A DNA stretch of 64,000 nucleotides from Eubacteriales bacterium. GTDB lineage: Bacteria > Bacillota > Clostridia > Oscillospirales > Oscillospiraceae. Both the position numbers and the translations under genes were made by a program. Positions 18,392 to 26,977 of the stretch are shown in pieces. How positions within the stretch are numbered: position 1 is the stretch's first letter; each line of letters begins with the position of its first letter. The notes beneath the pieces were generated by a model. That model had not been told where the DNA came from. It saw only the letters and a program-made list of their open reading frames with translations, and made no database searches. Location: contig JAUNJE010000005.1 of assembly GCA_030533415.1 (NCBI GenBank), forward strand, positions 46,836-110,835, in the 5' to 3' direction.

Positions 18392-18441
18392 CAGGCTGTT
18401 AAAAGCATCCCACAGCATCTCAGGCCATTGGTTTTCCGGTT

Positions 18442-18837
18442 TCACGGGGCCAGAAGCTTCCTCTCGATTTCCTTATCCGGCCAATAGCCCCAGGACTCCA
18501 CGATCCTGCCGCCTTCCACCCGGAAATTTTCCAGCGCTTCAAACTGGATTCGCTTTCCCGTGGCGGGAATCCCCATACATTCTCCCGTATGGATGCCATC
18601 ATAGAGCACCCGGGTTGCCACCATGTCTCCCTCGGCAAAAACATCCAGCATTTCTACCCGCAGGCCGGAAAACTGCTCCGCAACGGCTTTCAGAATACCC
18701 ACCGCGTCAGCATTGCTTCTGGCCCCTGCCGGACTGTGGTCGATGTAGCCGTCCGCGACACAGGCAATAATGTATTCGTAATTTTTATTGGTGTAGCCCT
18801 CCTCAAAGAACCGGGCCACCACTTCCTTAGGCGTCAT
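18442..18837 (-). CDS. SnoaL-like / ester cyclase-family protein
   Basis: The 131-residue protein starts at ATG 18837 after TAGGAGG. It has the SnoaL/NTF2-like pattern: VVARFFEEGYTNKNYEYI, DGYIDHSPAG, AEGDMVATRVLYDGIHTGECMGIPATGKRI and VESWGYWPD. It adopts a small alpha+beta barrel, and members act as cyclases, isomerases or ligand binders. The function here is unknown. It is monocistronic with its own terminator. Confidence 0.8.
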   Translation of the reverse strand: MTPKEVVARFFEEGYTNKNYEYIIACVADGYIDHSPAGARSNADAVGILKAVAEQFSGLRVEMLDVFAEGDMVATRVLYDGIHTGECMGIPATGKRIQFEALENFRVEGGRIVESWGYWPDKEIERKLLAP

Positions 18838-18888
18838 AACTTTTCCTCCTATTTTTCTCGGGTCCAACCCGTTTTCCCCAGAATAAGG

Positions 18889-19938
18889 TCAACTTTCCTT
18901 CCGGGCTTCCACTTCCTCCGCCACGTTCAGCGACCGCAAAATCCCGTATTCTTCAAACCGGGTATCGGCGGCTTCGGTAATAAAGACCAGGCGGATCTGC
19001 GGGTCGTCAAAGGTCACCTGGGCGGCCTTTGTGCTGATATTCGAGGCGCTTACATCCTCCAGATACAGCCGGCTTCGGCCTTCGGGGAGGTTAAAGTCCG
19101 CATTCTCCACGCAGAAGGACAGGGCAAAATTATCGGATTCGCAGGCGGCCATCAGCGTGGCGGCGGCGGTCTCCAGAGCGGCGGTCTTATCGCCGTTAAA
19201 GATGTATTTATCAGAGTTGGGGAACCGGAAATCCGTCAGCACCACCTCGTCAAAGCCCATGCCGCGCAATTCCAGCACCACGGAGGCGATCCAGTTGGTG
19301 GTGGTGGCGCTGGTGGGATCCAGCCAGTACATGCCGCCATCATCCGCCCAAAGGCCGGCGCGGCTCAGCATGTACAGGCCGCTGGACACATGGTTCAGTC
19401 CGAAATTATAATCCCGGAAGGCGCTGATCCGGGCAATGGTGTAAAAGCCCTTGGACTGCAGCTTGTTCACAAGATCGGTAACCGCCGCGATATCCGTACT
19501 CTGGGAAATCACCGCGTCCCCCAGCTGGGAGGAATAGAAGAACGAGCCATAGGGGCCCTTCATGTCGATCATCACCGGAGTGCCGGCGCTCAGCCGCTCG
19601 ATATTGACCAGCACAGTAGACAGCTCCTTCTGGAACATCCCGCTGGTGATGTAATAGCCATTGAGCTGGGTCAGTTCATTGCTGGTATTGATGGCGTTGG
19701 CGCCTTCATTATAATAAATGGCAATGTTCTGCTCCGCCACCGGTGGAACGGCGACCTCGCCGGAGACATCGTTGGAGGAACGGCTGAAATCCAGAGCCAC
19801 ACCGTCATCGGTGTAGACCACATAGCGCTGCAGCCACATGACCCAGCACAGCCAGGCCACGGCTCCAATAAGCAGCAGAACCAAAAGCACGGTACCCAAA
19901 CGGTTCAGCGCCCGCCGGGTACGGTAGGGAATACTCAT
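18889..19938 (-). CDS. Membrane-anchored putative glycoside hydrolase (DUF4015/GHL-type barrel)
   Basis: The 349-residue protein has a basic N-terminus and one membrane segment (about 14-37) and is otherwise extracytoplasmic. The body resembles the DUF4015 putative glycosyl hydrolase domain: IDMKGPYGSFFY, KGFYTIARISAFRDYNFG, LDPTSATTTNWIASVVLELRGMGFDEVVLTDFRF, with conserved DxK and D-F-R positions on barrel strands. Substrate and activity are unknown; an envelope polysaccharide is a reasonable guess. It lies downstream of prmA. Confidence 0.7.
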   Translation of the reverse strand: MSIPYRTRRALNRLGTVLLVLLLIGAVAWLCWVMWLQRYVVYTDDGVALDFSRSSNDVSGEVAVPPVAEQNIAIYYNEGANAINTSNELTQLNGYYITSGMFQKELSTVLVNIERLSAGTPVMIDMKGPYGSFFYSSQLGDAVISQSTDIAAVTDLVNKLQSKGFYTIARISAFRDYNFGLNHVSSGLYMLSRAGLWADDGGMYWLDPTSATTTNWIASVVLELRGMGFDEVVLTDFRFPNSDKYIFNGDKTAALETAAATLMAACESDNFALSFCVENADFNLPEGRSRLYLEDVSASNISTKAAQVTFDDPQIRLVFITEAADTRFEEYGILRSLNVAEEVEARKES

Positions 19939-20016
19939 AATTAACTCCTTTCACAAAAGGGAACTCTAAAAAACTCTGATCGAACCAGGAAGCGCTGTCC
20001 GCCGAAGCCGGTTTCA

Positions 20017-20958
20017 TCAGGGTTTTCCGCATTTTTTCGCGGTAACACAGCGCCAGTCTTCCTTTTCCTTCCACCCGGTCACCGTCAGGCCCGCCTGCTC
20101 CAGGGCGGCGGTCACATCATTGAGCCGGGTGTCCAGAATACCGGAGCAGATTAGGGTGCTGCTGGGGGTCAGAAGCCCCGGCAGAATGGGGGCAAGGCCA
20201 ATGATGACGTCGGCCACAATGTTCACCAGCACCAGGTCATATTCCTTAGCGGCCAGGGAGGCCATCAAAGCTTTGTCCCCGGTGACATTCCCGGTAAGGG
20301 CGGTGAATTCCGGGGAGGAAAACCCGTTGTAAGCGGCGTTCTCCCGGGCAATGTCCTCGGCTTTGGGGTCGATATCGATGCCCACAGCCGTTTCCGCTCC
20401 CAGCCGCAGGGCGGTGATGGACAAAATGCCGCTGCCACTGCCCAAGTCCAGGCAGCGAAAGCCGGGCCTGACCACCGTCTCCATGACCTCCATGACCATT
20501 TGGGTGGAAGGATGGGCGCCGGTGCCGAAGGTCAGGCCGGGGTCGAGAATGACCTTGCGCCGCCCGGCCGGCTTATCCGCCAGCCAGTAGGGCAGGACCA
20601 CAAGGGTCTCCCCCACCTCCTGGGGCGGATAATTGTCCTTCCAGCTTTCTTCCCAGTTCACGTCGGCCAGAGGCGCCGCCGTCATGGTAAGCTTCATTTC
20701 GGAAACGGTTTTTTCCAGGCGCTGCATGGACGCGGTGTCCCCGTCCTCTAAGTACAGCTTGATGCGGGAAAGCCCCTGAAGCTTCTCCTGCAGGCCTTCG
20801 TCAATGTAGTCCCAATAGGCCCGGTTTTCCTCCAGGAAGGTTTCAAATTCCTCCTGATCCTCGATGACCAGATCGGAAAAACCCTTAGCTGTCAGCGCAG
20901 CGGCCACGGAGCTGCATTTTTCCGCGGCGGTATCAATGGTGATTTCCAGCCATGCCAT
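20017..20958 (-). CDS. prmA: Ribosomal protein L11 methyltransferase
   Basis: PrmA trimethylates ribosomal protein L11. The 313-residue protein starts at ATG 20958 after TAGGAGGG. The N-terminal L11-binding part (MAWLEITIDT) is followed by the SAM fold: DPGLTFGTGAHPSTQMVMEV, LDLGSGSGILSITALRLGA and LVLVNIVADVI. Length and motifs are those of bacterial PrmA. Confidence 0.95.
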   Translation of the reverse strand: MAWLEITIDTAAEKCSSVAAALTAKGFSDLVIEDQEEFETFLEENRAYWDYIDEGLQEKLQGLSRIKLYLEDGDTASMQRLEKTVSEMKLTMTAAPLADVNWEESWKDNYPPQEVGETLVVLPYWLADKPAGRRKVILDPGLTFGTGAHPSTQMVMEVMETVVRPGFRCLDLGSGSGILSITALRLGAETAVGIDIDPKAEDIARENAAYNGFSSPEFTALTGNVTGDKALMASLAAKEYDLVLVNIVADVIIGLAPILPGLLTPSSTLICSGILDTRLNDVTAALEQAGLTVTGWKEKEDWRCVTAKKCGKP

Positions 20959-21047
20959 GGCGGATTCCCTCCTATCCATACAAATCCAAATTACATTCTA
21001 CCGCAGAAAGGGAAAAATGACAACAGAAAAAGTCTTAATTTTTTGTG

Positions 21048-21082
21048 TACCACTTCCTATTTTGGAAAAAGTGGTATATAAT
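21048..21082 (+). promoter_or_regulatory. Possible promoter/operator of the yfmF-yfmH-lgt cluster
   Basis: A TATAAT box is preceded by an inverted repeat, taccactt ... aagtggta, spaced by about 12 bp. The -35 match is weak, which would fit a regulated promoter. No regulator can be assigned. Confidence 0.4.
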
Positions 21083-21201
21083 ATCCAATACGTGACAGAA
21101 CTTCGCGGAAGATTTTCACAAGAAGCCTGTCCTCCCGGGCAAACAGGCCGGAGCACAGCCGCATATGTACACAAACGAATCCCATTTCCCAAGGAGTTAT
21201 T

Positions 21202-22467
21202 ATGATCGAAACCATTTCTCTTCTTCCCGGCGTCACCCTGCGCTGCTGCCGGGATACCCGGTTCAAACAGGGCTGCCTGAGCTTCCAACTGGTGCGCCGG
21301 ATGGACAGGCAGGAAGCGGCCCTGAACGCCCTGCTGCCCGCTGTACTGCTGCGGGGGACCCGGCGTTTTCCTGACCTGCGCTCCATTACCGAGCACTTGG
21401 ATGCCCTCTATGGCGCTTCCGTCAGTTCCCTGGTGCGCCGGGTGGGTGATTACCAGACCACAGGGCTGTACTGCGCCTTTATGGACGACCGTTTTGCCCT
21501 GCCCGGTGACCGGGTGCTGGCCCCCATGCTCTCTTTTCTGGAAGAAATTCTGCTGGATTCCCCTTTGGAGGACGGAGGATTTCTTTCCGCCTTTGTGGAG
21601 AGCGAAAAAAAGAACCTGATCGCCACCATCGAATCGGAACTGAATGACAAGCGGGCCTATGCCATGGGCAAGCTTTTGAAGACCATGTGCCAGGCGGACA
21701 CCTTCGGCCTGTCCCGCCTGGGGGAGCCGGAGGAGGTGGCCGCCATCGGGGCCAAGGAGTTGTACCGCCACTACTGCGGCATCCTGCGCGCCAGCCCCAT
21801 TGAGATTTTTTATGTGGGCAGCGCGGACAGCGGCCGGGTGGCCGGGATGCTGCAGCCCCTGCTGGCAAAGCTGGAGCGGGCCTGTTCTCCACTGCCGCCC
21901 CAAACTCCCTTTCAGCCCTGTCCGGGGCAGGACGTGGTGGAGACTCTGGATGTTGCCCAGGGCAAGCTGTGCATGGGCTTTACAACTCCCATTACCAACC
22001 GCTGCCCCGAATTTGCCGCCATGCAGGTGCTGAACACCATTTTCGGCGCGGGCATGACCTCCAAGCTGTTCGTCAACGTCCGGGAAAAGCTGTCCCTGTG
22101 CTACTCCATCGGCTCCGGCTACTACGGCACAAAGGGCATTGTGGCCGTATCCGCCGGCATTGACTTTGACAAAGAGCAGCTGACCCGGCAGGAGATTCTG
22201 CGCCAGCTGGAGGCCTGCCGCAGCGGAGCAATCACCCCCCAGGAGCTGAAGGCCGCCAAAGAGGCCATTCATTCCAGCCTCCGGGCAACCCACGATTCCC
22301 CCGGCGCCATCGAGGGCTATTATGCTACCGCCGCCCTCAGCGGACTTACGCTTTCTCCCGATGAATACCGGGCGGCCGTGGAGCGGGTAACGCTGGAGGA
22401 CGTGGCGGCGGCAGCCAAGGGACTGACCCTGCACACCACCTACTTCCTGAAAGGAGAGAGCCAATGA
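21202..22467 (+). CDS. yfmF: M16-family peptidase-like protein YfmF
   Basis: The 421-residue insulinase-fold protein belongs to the YfmF/YfmH pair, annotated in Bacillus as EF-P 5-aminopentanol modification-associated. The N-terminal domain lacks the HxxEH zinc motif (the corresponding stretch reads LLPAVLLRGTRRFPD), so this is the non-catalytic partner. The C-terminal half keeps the substrate-gating pattern LCYSIGSGYYGTKGIVAVSAGID. The gene overlaps yfmH by 4 bp and lgt follows, so the three are probably co-transcribed. Confidence 0.9.
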   Translation: MIETISLLPGVTLRCCRDTRFKQGCLSFQLVRRMDRQEAALNALLPAVLLRGTRRFPDLRSITEHLDALYGASVSSLVRRVGDYQTTGLYCAFMDDRFALPGDRVLAPMLSFLEEILLDSPLEDGGFLSAFVESEKKNLIATIESELNDKRAYAMGKLLKTMCQADTFGLSRLGEPEEVAAIGAKELYRHYCGILRASPIEIFYVGSADSGRVAGMLQPLLAKLERACSPLPPQTPFQPCPGQDVVETLDVAQGKLCMGFTTPITNRCPEFAAMQVLNTIFGAGMTSKLFVNVREKLSLCYSIGSGYYGTKGIVAVSAGIDFDKEQLTRQEILRQLEACRSGAITPQELKAAKEAIHSSLRATHDSPGAIEGYYATAALSGLTLSPDEYRAAVERVTLEDVAAAAKGLTLHTTYFLKGESQ

Positions 22468-23753
22468 AGCAGACCCATTACCCTGAATTGGACGAGACGC
22501 TTTCCACCACGGTGCTGGAAAACGGCCTGACGGTAGCGGTGGTGCCCCGGAAGGGCTTCACCAAGAAGCTTGCCTATTTTGTCACGGATTACGGCTCCAT
22601 CCACACGGATTTTTTGCTGGAGGGGCAGGAATATCACGCTCCCGCCGGGGTCGCCCACTATTTGGAGCATAAAATGTTCGACATGCCGGGGGGCCGGGAT
22701 GTCTCCGCGGAATTCGCGGCCCTGGGGGCTATGACCAACGCCTTTACCAGCTACGACATGACCGCCTACTATTTTTCCTGCACCGACCATTTTGACGAGT
22801 GCCTGCGGCTGCTGCTGGAATTTGTCTCCACCCCCTATTTTACAGAGGAAAGCGTGGAAAAAGAGCGGGGCATCATCGACCAGGAGATCGGCATGAACGA
22901 GGACGCGCCGGACAGCGTGGTATTCGAAAACCTGATGCAGTCCCTCTACCGCACCCATCCCATCCGGGTGCCGATTTTGGGAACCTCGGAAACCATTCGG
23001 GAGATCACGGCGGAGGTGCTGCACAGCTGCCACCGGGCATTTTACACGCCCGGAAACATGCTGCTGTGCGTCATCGGCGACGTTGACCCGGACGGTGTCG
23101 CGGATCTTGCCCGCCAGGTGCTGGGAACCGAAAAAAAGGAAGTGGGCATAAAGCTTCGGCCCTGGCAGGAGGATATGACCTGTCCCACCGCCGCACGCAC
23201 GGCAGCCATGGAGGTCGCCATGCCCATGTTCAACCTGGCCTTCAAATGCGAGCCGCTGACAGGCGGCGATGCCGCCATCCGCACGGAAATGGTGGCGGAC
23301 CTGGCGGCGGAAGCCCTTTTCGGGGAATCCTCGGAGCTTTACCTGCGGCTGTACGAGCAGGGGCTTATCGATTCCTCCTTTGGCGGCGGGTTCGAAACCG
23401 TTGACGGCTGCGCCCTTATGCTTTGCTCCGGGGATTCCGAAGACGCCCAGGCCGTTCGGGACGCCATTCTTGCCCAGGCGGAAAAAATCGCGGCGGAGGG
23501 CATCCCGGAGCAGCATTTTCTGCGGATGAAGCGCAGTGCCCTGGGCCGCCGTATTCGGGATCTGGACAGCTTTGATGCCACATGCTTCCGCATCTGCGCC
23601 TACCACTTCTCCGATTTTGACTATTTCCGCTTTCCGGAGGTCTACCGCAGCATCGAGGCAGGGGAAATCCGGGATTTCCTGAGCCGGACTGTCCGGCCGG
23701 AGCGGTGCAGCTTATCCGTCATCACTCCCCTGAGAAAGGAAGACGCCCTATGA
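22464..23753 (+). CDS. yfmH: M16-family zinc peptidase YfmH
   Basis: The catalytic member of the pair, 429 residues long, has the inverted zinc motif HYLEH at 65-69 and the distal Glu in ERGIIDQEIGMNED near 145. GVAHYLEHKMFDMPG and NAFTSYDMTAYYFSC are typical of the family. It overlaps yfmF upstream and lgt downstream (ATGA). It should act on peptides in the cytoplasm; the physiological substrate is not settled. Confidence 0.92.
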   Translation: MKQTHYPELDETLSTTVLENGLTVAVVPRKGFTKKLAYFVTDYGSIHTDFLLEGQEYHAPAGVAHYLEHKMFDMPGGRDVSAEFAALGAMTNAFTSYDMTAYYFSCTDHFDECLRLLLEFVSTPYFTEESVEKERGIIDQEIGMNEDAPDSVVFENLMQSLYRTHPIRVPILGTSETIREITAEVLHSCHRAFYTPGNMLLCVIGDVDPDGVADLARQVLGTEKKEVGIKLRPWQEDMTCPTAARTAAMEVAMPMFNLAFKCEPLTGGDAAIRTEMVADLAAEALFGESSELYLRLYEQGLIDSSFGGGFETVDGCALMLCSGDSEDAQAVRDAILAQAEKIAAEGIPEQHFLRMKRSALGRRIRDLDSFDATCFRICAYHFSDFDYFRFPEVYRSIEAGEIRDFLSRTVRPERCSLSVITPLRKEDAL

Positions 23754-24634
23754 ATCCCAGCAACTATTCTGCCATATCCTTCCCCTCCCTGGGAATTGAA
23801 GTCAATCCGGGGCGTGGCCTGGCCCTTGGCTCCATGACCATCCACTATTATGGCCTGGTCATTGCGGCGGGCCTGATGCTGGCGGCGCTCTATGCCTGCA
23901 AGCGCAGCAAAGAATTCGGCCTGAAGGATGACGACATTGTGGACGGCGTCCTGTGGGTCACCCCCTTTGCCATTGTCTGCGCCCGGGTGTACTATGTGGC
24001 CTTTACCTGGGAAGCCTACGCGGAAAATCCCATCTCCATCCTTTACATCTGGGAAGGCGGCATTGCCATTTACGGCGGTGTTTTGGGCGCGATCCTGGGG
24101 GTAACGGTATTCTGCAGGGTCAAAAAGCTGAAACTTGCCACGGTGCTGGACCTGGTGCTGCTGGGCTTTCTCATCGGCCAGTCCATAGGCCGCTGGGGCA
24201 ACTTTTTCAACCGGGAGGCCTTTGGCGCGCCTACGGACAGCTTTTTCCGCATGGGGCTATACAACGATACCACCGGAATTTGGGAGTATTACCACCCTAC
24301 CTTCCTGTATGAATCCGTCTGGAACTTGGCGGGTTTGGTCCTGCTGCATTTCCTGTCCAAAAAGCGGCAGTATGACGGCCAGGTGGCTTTGGGCTACGCC
24401 GCCTGGTACGGCCTGGGCCGCAGCCTGATTGAAGGCCTGCGGATGGACAGCCTGTATTGGGGTCCCTTCCGGGTCAGCCAGGTGCTGGCGGCACTGAGCT
24501 GTGTCGCAGCGGCGGCTGTCCTGGTGTGGCAGAGCTTCCGGCCCCACGATCCGGCGAAGCTGTATGTCAACCAGGTCGCCGCAATGCAGAAAGAAAAAGC
24601 CGAAACGGAAAAGGATAAGCCGGAAAAGGCATAA
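23750..24634 (+). CDS. lgt: Prolipoprotein diacylglyceryl transferase
   Basis: Lgt transfers diacylglycerol from phosphatidylglycerol to the lipobox Cys of prolipoproteins in the membrane. The 294-residue, seven-helix protein contains IHYYGLVIAAG, GGIAIYGGVLGA, GQSIGRWGNFFNREAFG and HPTFLYESVWN, matching the essential H, R, N, G and E positions. The ATG at 23750 overlaps the yfmH stop. The C-terminus carries an extra Lys/Glu-rich tail. Lipoprotein substrates in this window include the two ABC binding proteins. Confidence 0.95.
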   Translation: MNPSNYSAISFPSLGIEVNPGRGLALGSMTIHYYGLVIAAGLMLAALYACKRSKEFGLKDDDIVDGVLWVTPFAIVCARVYYVAFTWEAYAENPISILYIWEGGIAIYGGVLGAILGVTVFCRVKKLKLATVLDLVLLGFLIGQSIGRWGNFFNREAFGAPTDSFFRMGLYNDTTGIWEYYHPTFLYESVWNLAGLVLLHFLSKKRQYDGQVALGYAAWYGLGRSLIEGLRMDSLYWGPFRVSQVLAALSCVAAAAVLVWQSFRPHDPAKLYVNQVAAMQKEKAETEKDKPEKA

Positions 24635-24644
24635 AAGCATAGCA

Positions 24645-24680
24645 AAAGGACTTCCCGCTGAAAAAGTGGGAAGTCCTTTG
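24645..24680 (+). terminator. Bidirectional intrinsic terminator after lgt
   Basis: A 12-bp stem AAAGGACTTCCC/GGGAAGTCCTTT lies between the convergent lgt and YbaK-like genes, with an A-rich side and a broken T-tract (tttgattatta). Confidence 0.7.
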
Positions 24681-24684
24681 ATTA

Positions 24685-25149
24685 TTATCCAAACATGCCG
24701 GTGATCTCATTGGCCCTCAGCAAATCCTCCGGCGCGATTTTCAATGTTTTCATCACGTCCCCGGTACCGCCATACACAAAATCGTATTGCAGAAGCTTTC
24801 GGTCGAAAAGGCAGGGCAGTCCCAATCCTACCAGCGGAATGGCCCCAACTTCAAATCCTGTCTGCGTAGCAATTTGCTTCCGGTCCGCCAGCTTTAGTTT
24901 ACGGTAGCCGAATCCCCGCTTTAACTGTTCGAAGTCGAGCCGCCCGTTTTCAGAAGAGACGATACAGCCAATCAATCCGCTTTCCGTCTGCAGGATAAAC
25001 GTTGGGGCCGCCTTTTCGGGCGGGTAATACTCCTGCGCATCCGCTGCGGACAAAATCGGTTTCTCCTGTTCTATTATTTGGTATCGCGCGTGGATTTCAT
25101 CCAGAATATCTGTTATGGCGGATATCATTTTTCTCACTCTTTCCATCAT
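24685..25149 (-). CDS. YbaK/aminoacyl-tRNA deacylase-like protein
   Basis: The roughly 154-residue protein resembles the YbaK/ProX editing domain that hydrolyses mischarged aminoacyl-tRNAs: TFILQTESGLIGCIVSSENGRLD, LKLADRKQIATQTGFEVGAIPLVGLGLP and DFVYGGTGDVMKTLKIAPEDLL. The conserved Lys sits in RKLKLAD. I placed the start at ATG 25149 for lack of a strong ribosome binding site; ATG 25128, after AAAGAG, is possible. Confidence 0.75.
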   Translation of the reverse strand: MMERVRKMISAITDILDEIHARYQIIEQEKPILSAADAQEYYPPEKAAPTFILQTESGLIGCIVSSENGRLDFEQLKRGFGYRKLKLADRKQIATQTGFEVGAIPLVGLGLPCLFDRKLLQYDFVYGGTGDVMKTLKIAPEDLLRANEITGMFG

Positions 25150-25184
25150 GCCAATCCCGCATTTCCACACAGGGACAACGCACC

Positions 25185-25979
25185 TTATTCCGCGCTGAAC
25201 AAAATCCGGTCGTTGCTCATGCCCTGGTCGTGGAAGGCCTTCAGCAGCTTTTCCGTGGTCATATTCGCCCGTTCTTCCCCGGCCAGTTCCATGACGATCT
25301 GTCCATTGTTCATCATAATGGTGCGGTTGCCCAGGGAAAGGGCCGAGGGGATGTTGTGGGTGATCATCAGGCAGGTGATGGCGTTCTCCGACACGATCTT
25401 CCGGGTCAGCTCCAGCACCTTTTCCGCCGTAGCGGGGTCCAGGGCAGCGGTGTGTTCGTCCAACAGCAGCAGCTTGGGCGTGACCAGTGTCGCCATCAGC
25501 AGCGTCAGCGCCTGGCGCTGGCCCCCGGACAGCAATCCCACCGGGTGATCCATCCGGTCCTCCAGCCCCAGCTCCAGCATGGCCAGCTTCTCCCGGAAGG
25601 AAGCCCGGTCGGCACGGGAAATCATGGAGAAGGGGGATGTGCCGCTGGTTGCCCGCATGTAGGCCAAAGCCAGGTTTTCCTCAATGGTCATGGTGGGCGC
25701 GGTGCCCTTCAAGGGGTCCTGAAACAGGCGGCCGATGAATTTGCTGCGTTTGTAGTCGGGCAGATTGGTAATATTGATCCCATCCAGGTGGACAGATCCG
25801 GAATCCACCACGAAGGAGCCGGCAATGGCGCCGAACAGGGTGGACTTGCCGGCACCGTTGGAGCCAAGGATGGTAACAAAATCTCCGGGGGCCAGATGCA
25901 GGCTGACGCCGGACAGGGCCTTCTTTTCGTTCACCGTACCGGGATTGAAGGTTTTGGAAATATTATGGAGCTTCAGCAT
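25185..25979 (-). CDS. ABC transporter ATP-binding protein (TrpZ-like)
   Basis: The 264-residue ATPase has Walker A GSNGAGKST near 40, the signature LSGGQRQAL, Walker B LLLLDEHTAALDP and a switch His. It forms an importer with the upstream permease and binding protein of the TrpXYZ type (PF04392 binding proteins), which carry aromatic or other amino acids or related small ligands. Its start overlaps the permease stop. It is the last gene of the T-box-controlled operon. Confidence 0.88.
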   Translation of the reverse strand: MLKLHNISKTFNPGTVNEKKALSGVSLHLAPGDFVTILGSNGAGKSTLFGAIAGSFVVDSGSVHLDGINITNLPDYKRSKFIGRLFQDPLKGTAPTMTIEENLALAYMRATSGTSPFSMISRADRASFREKLAMLELGLEDRMDHPVGLLSGGQRQALTLLMATLVTPKLLLLDEHTAALDPATAEKVLELTRKIVSENAITCLMITHNIPSALSLGNRTIMMNNGQIVMELAGEERANMTTEKLLKAFHDQGMSNDRILFSAE

Positions 25980-26866
25980 CAGGCGTTCCCTCCTTTGGCG
26001 GCAGGCTTCAGGGCTTTTTTAATGGTGGGCAGGCCAATGGCCAGAGCCACGATAACAGCGGAAATCAGCTTCAGGCATTCGCTGGGCAGATCCAGCCGCA
26101 GGGCAATGGCGATGATGAAGCGGTAGAGGATGGAGCCTAAAATAGCCCCCAGGGCCTTCATCCAGGTTTTCCCCCTGGGCATCAGGGTTTCGCCGATGAT
26201 CAGGGAGGCCAGGCCGATGATGACCATGCCGTTGCCGAGGTTGATGTCGGCGGTTTTCTGATACTGGGCCAGCACCGCGCCGCTGAGGGCAGTCAGGGAA
26301 TTGGAGATGCACAGGCCGACGGTGATGGTAAAGCCGGTATTGATGGAGGAAGCCCGCACCATATCCGGGTTATCGCCGGTGGCCCGGATAGAAAGTCCCA
26401 GCCGGGTGCGCAGAAACATCACCAGGGCAAACCCCATCAGCGCCGTCAGCAGCGCCACGGGAACCAGCTTATAGAAGCTGCCAAGATTGGGCTGCAGCAA
26501 AGTAAACAAGGTCTCGGTTCGCATCATGTTCACATTGGAAGAGAAATCCATAACCGCCAGGTTCACGGTGTAAAGCCCCGTGTTGGTGATGATGCCCGCA
26601 AGGATCGAGGGGATATTCAGCTTGGTTTGCAGCAGCGCCGTAATATACCCGGCGCAAACCCCGGCCAGCATGGCAGCCGGCAGAGCCAGCAGCGGATGCC
26701 CGGCCACGGCCACGGTGGCAGACACGGCACAGCCCAGGGTAAAGGCCCCGTCGGTGGTCATATCGGCGATATTCAGCACCCGGAAGCTCAAAAACAGCGC
26801 CAGGGCAACCAAAGCGTAGATGCAGCCCAATTCCAGGGCGCTCATGATAACAGCGGCTGAGATCAT
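25979..26866 (-). CDS. ABC transporter permease (TrpY-like)
   Basis: The 295-residue protein with about eight to nine hydrophobic segments belongs to the branched-chain-type permease fold used by TrpXYZ systems: SALELGCIYALVALALFLSF, NIADMTTDGAFTLGCAV and LGLSIRATGDNPDMVRASSI. The start ATG 26866 follows GGAAAGGAG. It functions with the neighbouring ATPase and lipoprotein. Confidence 0.88.
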   Translation of the reverse strand: MISAAVIMSALELGCIYALVALALFLSFRVLNIADMTTDGAFTLGCAVSATVAVAGHPLLALPAAMLAGVCAGYITALLQTKLNIPSILAGIITNTGLYTVNLAVMDFSSNVNMMRTETLFTLLQPNLGSFYKLVPVALLTALMGFALVMFLRTRLGLSIRATGDNPDMVRASSINTGFTITVGLCISNSLTALSGAVLAQYQKTADINLGNGMVIIGLASLIIGETLMPRGKTWMKALGAILGSILYRFIIAIALRLDLPSECLKLISAVIVALAIGLPTIKKALKPAAKGGNA

Positions 26867-26977
26867 GGCGTATCTCCTTTCCAATAAACAGCGCCCCGCC
26901 GCATTTCGGACAAAGCGCGCAAGGGAGGTATCCTCTCCTTGCGAAGAGGATACCGTCCTTTTCTTTCCTATCTTTTC

